Source: Acanthosepion esculentum (lineage: Eukaryota; Mollusca; Cephalopoda; Sepiida; Sepiidae). Taken from it: a stretch of 64,000 bases of DNA. The notes beneath the pieces were generated by a model, which saw only the letters and a program-made list of their open reading frames with translations, had not been told where the DNA came from and did not search any database. Positions 9,900-20,660 of this stretch are shown in pieces. The DNA lies in the NCBI GenBank assembly GCA_964036315.1, contig OZ038498.1, positions 4,534,501-4,598,500 on the forward strand, given 5' to 3'. The position numbers were made by a program, and so were the translations under genes. Position 1 is the first letter of the stretch, and each line of letters opens with the position of its first letter.

Positions 9900-10480
9900 T
9901 TTTTAGCACAAGCGAGGCCTTTCCTCACCCGGGACGAGAGTAAATCTGCCTCACCCGCTCAACTACCATGTGGCACAGCTTACAAGCCAATGACACCATC
10001 CGTCCTAGGTATGACGATAAACTACATCAGCGTCCTGGGTAAGACGATAAACTACATCCGCGTCCAGCAGCAAGGGCTCTTATCAGGAGGTTTTGAGGAA
10101 CATGGAACCACCTCTTAATTGCTGGTGTTCCCTGGTCCACCCTGACCCGGGGTGGCAGCACCTGTTACGGTCCCAGCTATGGACAAATAGTTAACCCCGA
10201 AACTGAGGTAAAAGGCATTATGAAAGTGTAAAAAATTTTGATACCAGAAATACGTTTTAAAAAAATTATTACCAGAATTTTTGAAGGAAAAAATATTACC
10301 AGCAATACCTTTTTGAAAATAATATTACCATCTATATAAATTTGAGGAAAAAAATATATAGCAGGAAAAAAAACAAAAATATTACCAGGAAAAAAAACAA
10401 AAATATTACCAGGAAAAAAACAGTTGTCGGCATTAAATGACCCATTAAGGTTGATATGTCGTAAAACAAAACAAGCCAAA
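9900..10480 (+). mobile_element. SINE-like repeat family A, copy 1, with A-rich tandem insert
   Basis: A GCAGCAAGG...CTTATCAGGAGGTTTTGA...CCACCTCTTAATTGCTGGTG block and a GGCAGCACCTGTTA block recur (inverted at 21950-22095; the latter part at 36545-36620). After them come several ~25-bp units of AAAATATTACCAG at ~10255-10415. It ends with ATTAAATGACCCATTAAGG and TTGATATGTCGTAAAACAAA, the 3' tail shared with other SINEs here. Confidence 0.65.
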
Positions 10481-10870
10481 CCAATGACACCGTTTTCCTG
10501 GAAAAATACATCTTCACCAGATATAGAAACTATTGACGGCCCGCAGTTCTCATGCTAGGAAAAATCCCAAGACACACACCGTTTTCCTGTTTGAGGGAAA
10601 TATATTCCATTAGCGGGTTGTTTGTTTTTTAATGACTCCTGCTTCGAATATTTGTAATGGTTTTATGCAGTTTATATGGCATAATATTTTTGTATTATTG
10701 ATAAGGATTTTTCTGGTTTCTTCATGTGAAGACAACATACGTTTTAAAAAAAAATCAGGCTTGAGACCCACTGACGCCTAAAGATGCGACACTCGAAAAC
10801 TACCAAAAAATAAAACTACCAAAGAAAGTGTAATTCATACGAATAGACAAACTTATAAACACAAAAATAA
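10481..10870. other. Unrecognised AT-rich sequence
   Basis: No recognisable gene or family. Confidence 0.4.
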
Positions 10871-10871
10871 A

Positions 10872-11172
10872 ATATGTCGACAAAGATGAGGGCAATAGTC
10901 CGAATAATGTAAATAATGTACATAATGCCTCATCTCAGAAATACAGACAGATACTGAAAGGCCGAAATGTTGTAATAAATACGGCGACAAAGATGAGGAC
11001 AATACGCCGAATAATGTAAATAATGTTCATAATACCTCATCTCAGAAATATAGACAGATACTGAAAGGCGGAAACATTGTAATAAATATGTCGACAAAGA
11101 TGAGGCCAATAGTCCGAATAATGTAAATAATGTACATGATACCTCATCTCAGAAATATAGACAGATACAAAA
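10872..11172 (+). repeat. ~107-bp tandem repeat, three units
   Basis: Units begin with GACAAAGATGAG at ~10879, 10985 and 11093. Each holds ATAGTCCGAATAATGTAAAT, CCTCATCTCAGAAATA and (in most) AAGGCCGAAA. The same unit recurs at 13381-13560, 19883-20060, the inverse of 43303-43530 and (fragment) 40438-40500. Confidence 0.9.
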
Positions 11173-11316
11173 ATAAAACTCTTCGACAATGGCTTATGAA
11201 GGCCGAAATCGCTCAGAAGAAATTGTACAATTTACGTCCAAGTTATTCCCTGAAACTAAAAATTGTCTCAACTGTAGAAAGATTAGATAAAAATGATTAG
11301 TTGTTTTTCCAATCAA

Positions 11317-11319
<3 letters not shown>

Positions 11320-11384
<65 letters not shown>
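11320..11384. repeat. (TA)n microsatellite
   Basis: About 32 TA units, directly before the Penelope-associated terminal block. Confidence 0.97.
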
Positions 11385-11387
<3 letters not shown>

Positions 11388-11497
11388 GAAATATAGTCTT
11401 AAAGTGTGCTATATTTATGGGATAAAGTGCTCAATATCAGAGATAGAGCGTGTGTAAATATAAAAGTGAACATAGAAGTCAACACTTAGAGGCGACA
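11385..11497 (-). repeat. Penelope-associated terminal block, copy 1
   Basis: Reverse complement of 16646-16764 with very few differences. It ends (minus-strand 5' end) at CTGTCGCCTCTAAG, within about five bases of the predicted ribozyme cleavage site in the copy at 16605-16662. Confidence 0.85.
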
Positions 11498-11718
11498 GAT
11501 ATTTAAGTGGTCTCGAATTGCTTATATGGATGTGTTGGTGTGAACTAAAAAGTGTACACCTGTATGTATGTTCCTATGCGTATGACGGCGCCACCCCCCA
11601 AACAAACACAGAAGCAGATCCCCCGTCCCGCCAACAAACAAGCATAAAGAGATCCAATTTAAAAAAAATAAACCAGTTTGTCGTGAAACCCAGTGTCACA
11701 AAGTTATACCCTTACAAG

Positions 11719-11719
<1 letters not shown>
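11498..11719. other. Unrecognised spacer
   Basis: A short plus-strand frame ends in the following (TA)n. No family recognised. Confidence 0.4.
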
Positions 11720-11770
<51 letters not shown>

Positions 11771-11860
11771 AAATATAGTCTTAAGACGTGCTATATTTAT
11801 GGGATAAAGTGCTTAATATCAGAGATAGAGCGTGTGTAAATATATAAGTGAACATTTTAT
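11720..11860. repeat. (TA)n plus second Penelope-associated terminal block
   Basis: TA units to ~11766, then ATATAGTCTTAA, TATGGGATAAAGTGCT and AGATAGAGCGTGTG, a truncated direct copy of the block at 11385-11470. Confidence 0.85.
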
Positions 11861-11879
11861 ATTAACTTTTATATTTATA

Positions 11880-11978
11880 TATGTGTGTGTGTGTGTGCGT
11901 GTGTGTCTCTGTGTGTTATGCACTGTTACATTAGAACATGTAAATGTGGATATTTACATGTTATAATGTAACAGTGCA
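11880..11978. repeat. (GT)n followed by a 60-bp hairpin
   Basis: GT units run to ~11916. Then 11919-11978 folds on itself: TGCACTGTTACATT...GAACATGTAAAT against ATTTACATGTT...AATGTAACAGTGCA, with a loop of ~6 bases and a small asymmetric bulge. Confidence 0.85.
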
Positions 11979-12063
11979 TGATAAATATTTATTGCTCTAC
12001 TTTTGTATTGGGACCTGTTTTAAATTAATGTTTTGAACGTTGAAAATTTATTCTTCGTTCTTT

Positions 12064-12066
<3 letters not shown>

Positions 12067-12122
<56 letters not shown>
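12067..12122. repeat. (TA)n microsatellite
   Basis: About 28 TA units. Confidence 0.97.
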
Positions 12123-12124
<2 letters not shown>

Positions 12125-12545
12125 ACTTTTGTCCTTGTTTTGGTGTGAGAAACCCACCTCCAAAGTTTGTAAATGTATTTTTAATACACCCTGTATATGG
12201 AGAACATAGAGAGGTATACGGTGTTATACTGTCATCTCTCGATATTTCTAATAAATAAATTCTATCACTTGCATATTTAAAAAATTTTTTAATCTTCCTC
12301 GTGATAGGAAACGACAATGAGTTGATGCTGGTCGCGTTCCACCTAAACTGAAGAACGTCATTTGGTGTCCGCTGCCCGGAAGCGGCGAAAACGCTGGGAA
12401 GGGCTCCGTGTTGTTAGTCAACAGTTGATATCACCTGTGCAATGTCAATGCGAAAATCTCGACGCTGATAAAACATACGAGAAGCGCCAAATATTTGTAA
12501 TGATGACACTGAAATGATGTTTCTTTTCTTTCTCTCTCACTCTTT
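12123..12545. other. Unrecognised spacer
   Basis: Contains an AATACACCCTGTATATGG word like a decayed mariner-type terminus at ~12182. Otherwise unassigned. Confidence 0.35.
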
Positions 12546-12762
12546 CACACACACACACACACACAAACACTATGTTCATGTGTGTGTGTGCGCGCGCGCG
12601 TGTGTGCGTGTGTGCATGTGTGCGTGTGTGCATGTGTGCGTGTGTGTGTGCGCGCGTGTGTGTGCGCGTGCGTGTGTGTATGTGCATATGTGTGTGTGCG
12701 TGTGTGTGTGCGCACGCGCGTGTGTGTGTGTATGTGTGTGTGCACGTGCACGTATATGTGTT
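12546..12762. repeat. (CA)n/(GT)n/(GC)n alternating purine-pyrimidine tract
   Basis: A CA run, then ~170 bases of GT with CG steps including GCGCGCGCGCG at ~12590. All open frames here are translations of the dinucleotide repeat. Confidence 0.97.
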
Positions 12763-12989
12763 ATGGGTAATCTAAATTGTTATTTCCAAAGTCAACTATA
12801 AAATACGACCCACGAAATTATAGTTACCTGTATGTATCAAATGATATACGCACATTTGCCACTTAGACTTGGCATAAGGCCATGAGAATAGGGTGCGCAA
12901 AGGGATTCGAACTCACTGTTAAGTATTAATTGATATGCAGGAGGTAGTTGCCAACTTTTACACTACGGTGTGAATCCCTAACAATGATA

Positions 12990-13560
12990 TATAGACTATT
13001 GACATTATTCCCACTATTGTCCTCGTCTTTGTCGCCATATTTATTGCAACGTTTCGGCCGTTGTACACTCCGGCCTTCTTCAGGTGGTTGGAATGTAGAA
13101 CTGAACCCTTTATTTCGCTCACTGGACACATGGCACAGTGGATAAAGGCGTTGGTTAGATCCAGTGACAGGATCCAAACAGTTGTGAGTTCAATACCTGG
13201 TTAAGGCAGTGGAGAACATTCAAGGGGGAAATTAACAGGTGATAACTGACATCCATTAAACATGGCACGTGGAACTAGAACAGTCTACCCCAGTAGAGGT
13301 ATAAAGGTTTCAGTTCAACATTCCAACCACCTGAAGAAGGCCGGAGCGTACAACGGCCGAAACGTTGTAATAAATATGGCGACAAAGATGAGGACAATAG
13401 TCCGAATAATGTAAATAGTGTACATAATACCTCATCTCAGAAATATAGACAGATCGTGAAAGGCCGAAACGTTGTAATAAATATGGCGACAAAGATGTGG
13501 CCAATAGTCCGAATAATGTAAATAGTGTACATAATACCTCATCTCAGAAATATATACAAA
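12990..13560. mobile_element. Composite tRNA-containing element flanked by inverted ~107-bp units, copy I
   Basis: Left: minus-strand unit (CGCCATATTTATTGCAACG, TTTCGGCCGTTGTAC, CTTCTTCAGGTGGTTGGAAT). Centre: tRNA-like core with A box TGGCACAGTGGATAAAGGCG at 13131 and B box GAGTTCAATACCTGG at 13185. Right: plus-strand GTTCAACATTCCAACCACC, CTGAAGAAGGCCGGAGCGTA and GGCCGAAACGTTG, then about two tandem ~107-bp units to 13560. The same arrangement recurs at 19437-20065, so it is a real family. Confidence 0.8.
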
Positions 13561-13582
13561 TCTATATATAGTTATAAAGAAA

Positions 13583-13612
13583 ATATGTGTGTGTGTGTGT
13601 GTGTGTGTGTTT
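13583..13612. repeat. (GT)n microsatellite
   Basis: About 13 GT units. Confidence 0.95.
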
Positions 13613-13639
13613 GTAAATATTCTCAGATGGCCTGTGTCT

Positions 13640-13860
13640 GTAGTAGAGACGAAAAGAATAACAAGAGACAAGAGGAAAAACTATACTTAGCTGACGCATT
13701 TCATCCTCGGGGGGACTTTATCAAGGCAATGTAAGATTTATTATGCAGCGCGTGTTTATATACGCAGAGGCAAAGATATCATTGGTTATCAAGGTTTTTC
13801 AATTAGTGAACGTACATGAATATTCATCAGGTGGTTGAAAGGTCAGTCAAAACATATGGA
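13640..13860 (-). mobile_element. Dispersed repeat B, copy 1, with hammerhead-like fossil
   Basis: On the minus strand it reads CCTGATGAATATTCATG, then ATTGAAAAACC, CTTACATTGCCTTGATAAAG, a GTCC...GGAT stem, GAAATGCGTCAGCTAAG. The same order occurs on the plus strand at 49950-50120. GCCTTGA...GAC GAAA C resembles a hammerhead core of the kind known from Penelope-like elements, but the first half of the core is mutated. Confidence 0.6.
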
Positions 13861-13989
13861 GGACACAAAATGCCATAATTCAAAATCAGGAAAAAAAAGT
13901 AAGCTAGTTATATTCAAGAATTTTAAAAAAAATGAATATTGTTTAAATTATGATTATATTGTTATGATATGAGAGGAAGGTACAAATTC

Positions 13990-14165
13990 AAAAACATGAG
14001 GAAATCACATCCCTCAAGGTTCTATCCTGGATCCTATTCTGTTTCCAATCTACATCAATGATCTTCCTGATGAGAGTAAGTAGGCATTTATGCACATGAC
14101 ACTACCATTTACTCTTGTCTCGATAGCAAATCCGTGTGAGCTGATAAAGTATATCTGGCTGCTGC
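13990..14165 (+). mobile_element. Non-LTR retrotransposon RT fragment
   Basis: Codons for HIPQGSILDPILF...YINDLPD are followed, after a frameshift, by FYAHDTTIYSCLDSKS. These are RT motifs B and C (usual forms PQGSILGPILF and YADDT). It is truncated on both sides and abuts the Penelope-like copy. Confidence 0.8.
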
Positions 14166-15657
14166 TCTTGGAAATGATCAAGAAAAAATTAATTCTGAAC
14201 TCAGGAAGAAGTTAGGAGTAAACCAGTGGAAAAATACAAAAGCAACTATTGACTTGTTTCACAGCATAAATAACAAACAAAATTACCACTTCCTACAATT
14301 AGACATAAAAGAATTTTACCCACCCATAACAGAACGCATGTTAGATAAGGCCATCAACTTAGCTCAGGAACAAATAATAATAAGACCAAACGAAATCGAC
14401 ATCATTAAGCACTCCCGTAAATCATTACTATTTCACAATGAAGAAGCATGGATAAAGAAAGAATGGATATTTGACACTACAATGGGAAGCTTTGACGGTG
14501 CATGGACATGCGAAATCGTAGGTATTTACTTACTACACGAACTAAGCAAAATAATAGATAGAAATGACACATGACTCTACAGGGACGATGGTCTCATAAT
14601 CTTAAGAAACTGCAACAAACAAAACACAGACAAAACTAGAAAAGCAATAATAAAGATTTTCAAAAATAACGGATTCGACATAGATATAAAAACTAACCTA
14701 AATGAAGTAGATTTTCTAGACGTTACCTTCTACCTAAGAAAAGGCACATACAAAGCATACAGAAAACCCAATGATAAACCACTCTATATACACACATCTT
14801 CCAACCACCCGCCTTCTATAATCAAACAGATACCAAAATCGATTAACCGCAGGCTTTCCGACAATTCCTCCAATGAATCCAATTAACAAAGCTAAGAAAG
14901 ACTACGAAACAGCCCTAAAAGATAGCGGATTCCCAGCAACACTCACATACTCACCACAGAACACAAAAAAGGCCAACGGGAAAAGAAATGTCATATGGTT
15001 CAACCCACCGTACAGCAAAAACGTAAAAACAAACGTAGGAAAAGTATTCTGCAAACTTTTACACAAACACTTCCCGGAATCAAGCACCCTACACAAAATA
15101 TTCAACAAAAACACAGTAAAAATCAGCTACAGTTGCACCGAGAACATTGCACAAATAATAAAAAAGCACAACAGGAAAATTATTAACAAACCACACGAAC
15201 AAATTAAACCCATGGTTAACTTCAGAATAAAAAACGAATGTCCCTTAAACGGTAATTGTTTACAAAGCAACGTAATCTACCAAGCCACGATAAAATCACC
15301 AGATAATGGAGAAAAGGTATACATAGGAGTAACTGAAGGACCCTGGAAACAAAGAAATTATGTACACAAAACATCTTTCACAAATAGTAAATATGCGAAC
15401 AGCACAATGCTTTCTAAGTATATCTGGGAAATAAAAAACAAAACGCGCACCACACCAAAAATATCTTGGAAAATAAGGAAAAAATCATCAGCCTACAACA
15501 ACCTATCAAAAACTTGCAAACTTTGCTTGGAGGAAAAAAAAAGCTACCATCACTTTCCCAGATCAAAATAAATTATTAAATAAAAGATCCGAGCTAATCT
15601 CAAAATGCAGACATGAAAACAAATTTTTACTACGTAACTTAAAAATCGAAAACTGAA
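14166..15657 (+). pseudogene. Penelope-like element ORF, decayed copy 2
   Basis: Homologous to the ORF at 446-2632. Alignment starts near INSELRKKLGVNQW (~14184), runs through motif A (LDIKEFYP), motif B (TMGSFDGAWTCEIVG), a TGA stop at 14572, motif C (YRDDG) and VDFLDVT. A frameshift follows near 14880, then CPLNGNC, GIY-YIG (VIYQATI...VYIGVT) and a second frameshift in an A-run near 15540. The end reads KRSELISKCRH. The N-terminal ~210 residues are missing. At least one stop and two frameshifts make it non-coding. Divergence from copy 1 is large, so the two are different subfamilies. Confidence 0.92.
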
Positions 15658-16604
15658 AAAATAAATAAATACATAAACAAACAAAATGACAATAAAATAA
15701 GCAAAATAAATTAATCCAAACAAATTACCAAATCACACCTGTTAGAATAGACGAAATAGAATAAAAATAAGGAACAAAATCAAGAAATAAAGTAAATAAT
15801 AAACAAAATATTAGACTATAAAAAATCAAAACAAAAAATCGGACGAAAAGTAGCTATAACTGTTATATAACGATAAAAAAAAACTGAATAAAAATAATAT
15901 ACTGCGTTACTTAAAAATCGAAAACCAAAAATAGAAAATATAGAGTGTAATAAATAAATAATGACAAGTATAAGAAATTGATCTAAATACATCCAAATAT
16001 ATAAATAAACTAACAACCGATACCGATAAATTAGCTGTTTAGAAAAAACAAATAAAAATAATCAATCCAAATAAATAAATTAAAAACTGTTCCCGCCAAA
16101 ATAATAGCAGAACAAACCACAACAATCAACCCCAAAATTCAACAAATAGCTTTATCTTTCCAAACAAAAACAAAACTATTAAATAAGCTATAGAAACAAA
16201 TTTTTATTACGTTAATAAAAACACCGATCAAAATAAAAATAATAAATAATACATAAGATAAAAAATAAAATCAAAAATAAATAAAAACAAGCAAAATAAT
16301 TTGACCCAAATAAATAAACAAACGACTTTCAGTAAATAGCCGCCATAATAGACCACCCACAATAAGCTATATAAACAAATTTTTACTACGTTAATAAAAA
16401 CACCGATCAAAATAAATAAAAAATAAATAAATAAAAATAAAATAAATATAAAGGATAAAAAACAAAAATAAAATTAAATAAAAACAAGCAAAATAATTTT
16501 ACACAAATAAATAAACAAATAAACGACTTCCGGTAAAACTCCTGCCAAAAATGACTACCCACAATGCACCACTGACCCGTATATATAAATAGCCGTGAAA
16601 AATA
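15658..16604 (+). repeat. A-rich 3' region of Penelope-like copy 2 with ~179-bp tandem units
   Basis: Very A-rich plus strand. AAGCTAT(A)..AAACAAATTTTTA.TACG followed by TTAATAAAAACACCGATCA recurs at 16185 and 16364. Decayed partial copies (ACAAATTTTTACTACG, CTTAAAAATCGAAAAC) lie at 15615 and 15893. Minus-strand open frames here are polyA artefacts. Confidence 0.75.
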
Positions 16605-16662
16605 ACAGCACTCGTGGCCCGATGATTGCATCTTGCATGAAACAGACTGTCGCCTCTAAGTG
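16605..16662 (+). ncRNA. Hammerhead-ribozyme-like motif (type I), Penelope-associated
   Basis: Read 5' to 3': stem I strand GGC (16616-16618), core CCGATGA (16619-16625; consensus CUGANGA, so one mismatch at U4), stem II TGCA-TCT-TGCA (16627-16637), GAA plus A15.1 (16639-16642), a very short stem III ACAG/CTGT, cleavage nucleotide C at 16651 in GTC, and stem I strand GCC (16652-16654). Hammerhead ribozymes with minimal stem III are known in Penelope-like elements. Placement between a Penelope ORF and its terminal block fits. The U4 change predicts a weak or dead copy. Confidence 0.55.
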
Positions 16663-16757
16663 TTGACTTCTATGTTCACTTTTATATTTACACACGCTCT
16701 ATCTCTGATATTGAGCACTTTATCCCATAAATATAGCACACTGTAAGACTATATTTC

Positions 16758-16807
<50 letters not shown>
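16646..16807 (+). repeat. Penelope-associated terminal block plus (TA)n
   Basis: CTGTCGCCTCTAAGTGTTGA...TTTATCCCATAAATATAGC...ATATTTCTTC is the inverse of 11385-11497. It is followed by TA units from 16761 to 16807, as at the other copies. Confidence 0.85.
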
Positions 16808-16808
<1 letters not shown>

Positions 16809-18027
16809 TTTCCATTGAACAATTTCTGTCACATGGAGAACAAAGAACTCCATCTATAATGTGGGGAACAGGGACCCCCATATCTATCTACCCAGGCCTT
16901 GTTCACTGAAGAAACAGGGAGTAGCAATTAAAATTTTGCCCTTGAACCATCATCCGAAAACATACCACAACAGTCTCCCGAGACAGATGACAAAAAGAGA
17001 AAACGTATATAACCTTGGGGTCAAATACGTTTGCGTTCAACTGTACGCACTCACGCCTGCATGGCACATACTATTTATTTCCATGGAAAGAGCTGTAGGT
17101 GAACGGATGAAACGAGTCAGTCATTGTCCCATCATATATGCTCAGTAAGGAACAGATCTAACGATCGTACTGGTTAACGAGGTTTTCTAATGTACGACAG
17201 AACATGTTGAGTAAAGCGAGCAAAAGTCGCCTTCTTCTTGAAAAATCACCAAAGACAATCAAGAATTGTAACCTATGGTACCCAACACACTATGATGCCA
17301 AAAGCTTGACCCGTGTGTTGTGGGCGAATACAGTCTGAAGAATTTAATCCCCAGTTCTATGTAGAACGCGTAAACAGCCAAAACTTACATGGAGGCAAAA
17401 CCTATTTCCCTTCATTGAATGTTGCAGTTGAGAAGTTGATTCCAAAGTTAAGACTTCTGTAAAATATTATTGATATGCACGACGATGCTGTGGCATAAAG
17501 GAAGTTTGTCAAAGGTAAGAGTATCCGTTGTCATGCTGCAAGTGAAAGGTTCCAAACAGTCCAGTCACATTTGATCCGATCTGCCGTTGCAGCCCTTACA
17601 TATGTCAATCGCAGCGAGTGTCTAATCTGAATGGTTGTTCAGAAACTAGTCTACGGTGTAGGAATGTTAATTCGACTCATGTGGCTAACATCGAAATACC
17701 ATTAACTCACTTCAGGTATGCGCAGCGATACTCCTAAATGATTACTTATATTTTTGGAGGACCACTGTCTATCCCCTCTTAAATGGCTTTAATTGAACAA
17801 AAAGGACTCTACATGTGCATTTGCCGGTTGTGACACCTGCTTGCATTGAACTCATTTATTACACTTAAACTTAAGGCATTATGCGCCACCGTCTAAAGGA
17901 ATTAAGGAATACGGCCCTGCCCTGCTAGGAAATGAGGGAAAGATTAGGAATTTTATCAAAATATGTACGAACCCCAAAATATGCAGCAAAGTCAAAATCG
18001 TGATTTAGTGTGCTTCACTTTTATTTT
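16808..18027. other. 1.2 kb with no recognised gene
   Basis: A 95-codon plus-strand frame lies at 16861-17148 with no recognisable domain, signal or membrane segment. Base composition is less AT-rich than the surroundings. I see no repeat family. Confidence 0.4.
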
Positions 18028-18101
18028 CATTCATTCATTCATTCATTCATTCATTCATTCAAGATAGATAGATAGATAGATAGATAGAAACAGAATGAGA
18101 T

Positions 18102-18144
<43 letters not shown>

Positions 18145-18151
18145 CAGTCTG

Positions 18152-18214
<63 letters not shown>

Positions 18215-18247
18215 AACAGAATGAGATAGATAGATAGGAATAGAATG

Positions 18248-18284
<37 letters not shown>

Positions 18285-18295
18285 TGAACAGACTG

Positions 18296-18359
<64 letters not shown>

Positions 18360-18403
18360 ATGAACAGTCTGAGATAGATAGATAGATAGATAGGAACAGA
18401 ATG

Positions 18404-18437
<34 letters not shown>

Positions 18438-18475
18438 GAACAGATTGACATAGAGAGATAGATAGGAACAGAATG

Positions 18476-18527
<52 letters not shown>

Positions 18528-18532
18528 CCAGC
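18028..18532. repeat. Compound (TTCA)n-(GATA)n-(TA)n-(GT)n microsatellite block
   Basis: TTCA units to 18060, then GATA arrays broken by a recurring GAACAGAATGAGATA spacer, with (TA)n at ~18104-18141 and (TA)n-(GT)n at ~18297-18355. Long open frames on the minus strand are repeat translations. Confidence 0.97.
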
Positions 18533-18600
18533 ACAAGAAGTGTGGAAATAGTCTACGAGACTAACATATTCCACAAGGAGGTATACTAAAATTGATATAC

Positions 18601-18654
<54 letters not shown>

Positions 18655-18655
18655 A
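18601..18655. repeat. (GT)n microsatellite
   Basis: About 25 GT units. Confidence 0.97.
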
Positions 18656-19436
18656 CGCGAGAGAAAGCGAGAGAAGAATATGTGTATTGTCAAAACTGTA
18701 TATTTGTATCAGTCAATGTGATTCGACTCCAATAAGATAGAGCCCTGTAAAATTCCCAGTCTAACCCCTTCTCAAAATCTGACTAAATTCCTTACATCAA
18801 TTTTTTTTATATAATCGCTCTTTAACTGGACTGAGAGCTTTTCTGCGCCTTCTCTTTCATGAACGGCTAAGGAAATATTCTCGCTAATGTATTCATTACA
18901 ATCTGTATATAGACAGATGTTTGATATAGTTTCTTTCTTTTCTTTTTCCAGGCACCGGACCACGTTTGACACTAAATTGTATATTAATAAATTGCCTGGC
19001 AAGCTCGCTAAATGGGGAGGAGGAGGCTTCTGATGAACCCGCCTGGAATTATTTTTTTAGCTTCCTTCATGTACTATGTACGTGATCAGGAGATTGAATG
19101 GAAATGTTTGTTTCCACTCCTGATATCTTGTCAGATGTATCCTAACAACCCTTCGTCTTTTCGAGAGCTATACAAGTTTTTCTTTGCACTATTATATATA
19201 TATATATATATATATATCAATAAAAATGTTGAAAACCATGATATCACATAAACATATCTTAGCCATCTCCGATCCATATACACAGTTTTTTTTATGATAC
19301 AAATGAAAGATGGGAGTGGATGATATACAGAAAACATTGTTCTTTATTTAAATTAAGGAAATATATCTTAACTGTTTTCAGGGATGGAGATATGCAGCAT
19401 TATTTGTCTTTTATTAAGTTACAATTGCGCCAGAAA
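18656..19436. other. Unrecognised sequence with short (TA)n
   Basis: Contains (TA)n at ~19193-19217. Short frames on both strands have no recognisable family. Confidence 0.4.
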
Positions 19437-20065
19437 TGTTGAGATTGCTATTTAAAATCTATGTTTCTGAGATGATGTACTGTAACTACATTATTTACAT
19501 TGTTCGGGCTGTTGTCCTCATCTTTCTTGTCATATTCACGACATTTTGGCCATTATACGCACCTGCCTTCTCCAGGTGAGTGGAATTTCGAACTGAAACC
19601 CCAAGGACACATGGCCCAGTTGATAAAAACATTAGTTGAAGTTATCCAGTGACTTGACCTGAAAAGTTGTGAGTTCAATACCTGGCCACAAAAGGAGTGA
19701 ATAAAAACTTGGAGAATTGAGTTACTAAGGGAAATAACTAAAACTAAAACTGAGATATCCAGAAGAGGCATGACACGTGGAACTAGAACAATCTACCCAG
19801 GTGGATGAAATAAAGGGTTCGGTTCGAAATTCCAATCACCTGAAGAAGGACGGAGCGTACAACGGCCCAAACGCCGTGAATATGACAACAAAGATGAAGA
19901 CAACAGTTCGAACAATGTAAATAATGTAAATCGTTGCAATACCTCATCTCAGAAATATAGACAGATCATGAAGAAAGCCAGGACGTACAACGGCCGAAAT
20001 GTTGTGAATATGACAACAACGATGAGGACAACAGTCCGAACAATGTAAATAGTGTAAAAAATACT
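19437..20065. mobile_element. Composite tRNA-containing element, copy II
   Basis: Same layout as 12990-13560. Minus-strand unit at ~19455-19580 (TTTCTGAGATGATGTACTG, TTGTCCTCATC, CACCTGCCTTCTCCAGGTGA). tRNA-like core with TGGCCCAGTTGATAAAAAC at 19612 and GAGTTCAATACCTGG at 19671. Then GTTCGAAATTCCAATCACC, TGAAGAAGGACGGAGCGTAC, AACGGCC..AACG and a tandem unit repeated at ~19883 and ~20011. More diverged than copy I. Confidence 0.8.
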
Positions 20066-20066
20066 A

Positions 20067-20658
20067 CAGTAGAATCCCTGACAGCCGGACTAAAAATGCC
20101 TTCCGGATATGCGGAATTGGTTACAAAGTCCGGATCTGAGGGGGTTATATCTAGATTAAAATAAAAGAACTGAAATCAGGTTTAACATTTATTTTCAATG
20201 TTTTATAGTAAACAAAATAAGCAAATGGTGAGTGAAATATAACGGAATTGATTTTAAGGAAAAAAGAAATAAATTATGTAATGTTAATGAAAATTCATTA
20301 AATTAAGTATGACACATATGAAAAACAAATAATGTAACGAAGATGTAAGATTTTATATCATTCAATGTTGATTTTCCTATGTTGAAATCGGCCATTAGTT
20401 ACAATGAACTTTCAACAGAGTCTATTCTGTTTAAAATTTCCACTTTTTCGATAACTCCAAAGTTGTTCTTTTCCTCTTATTCTCATCATCTTTTGCATCA
20501 ATACAAGCCATTAGGGTGAAATAAGCAGAAGCAATTATCAAGAGTAAATGTCCCGAAAAACGGAAATTTTAAATCAGTTACAGATCACCCAAATAGTTCG
20601 AATATACGCAAAAATCATGTCCGGATATGCGGGATTCCGGATATGAGGGATTCTACCG
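20067..20658. mobile_element. 592-bp pogo/Tigger-like MITE
   Basis: Begins CAGTAGAATCCCTGACAGCC and ends, on the other strand, CGGTAGAATCCCTCATATCC. TA dinucleotides flank both sides (20065-20066, 20659-20660). The TA target, a CAG start and internal repeats of TCCGGATATGCGG near both ends are typical of pogo/Tigger-type Tc1-mariner derivatives. The interior has no transposase ORF. Confidence 0.85.
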
Positions 20659-20660
20659 TA

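Noticed and set aside
12546..12762. Cys/Val-rich and His/Thr-rich ORFs
   Set aside because: GT/CA dinucleotide array. No coding bias.
18059..18574. 160-171 residue minus-strand ORFs of Ile-Tyr-Leu-Ser repeats
   Set aside because: Pure GATA/TA/GT microsatellite translation.
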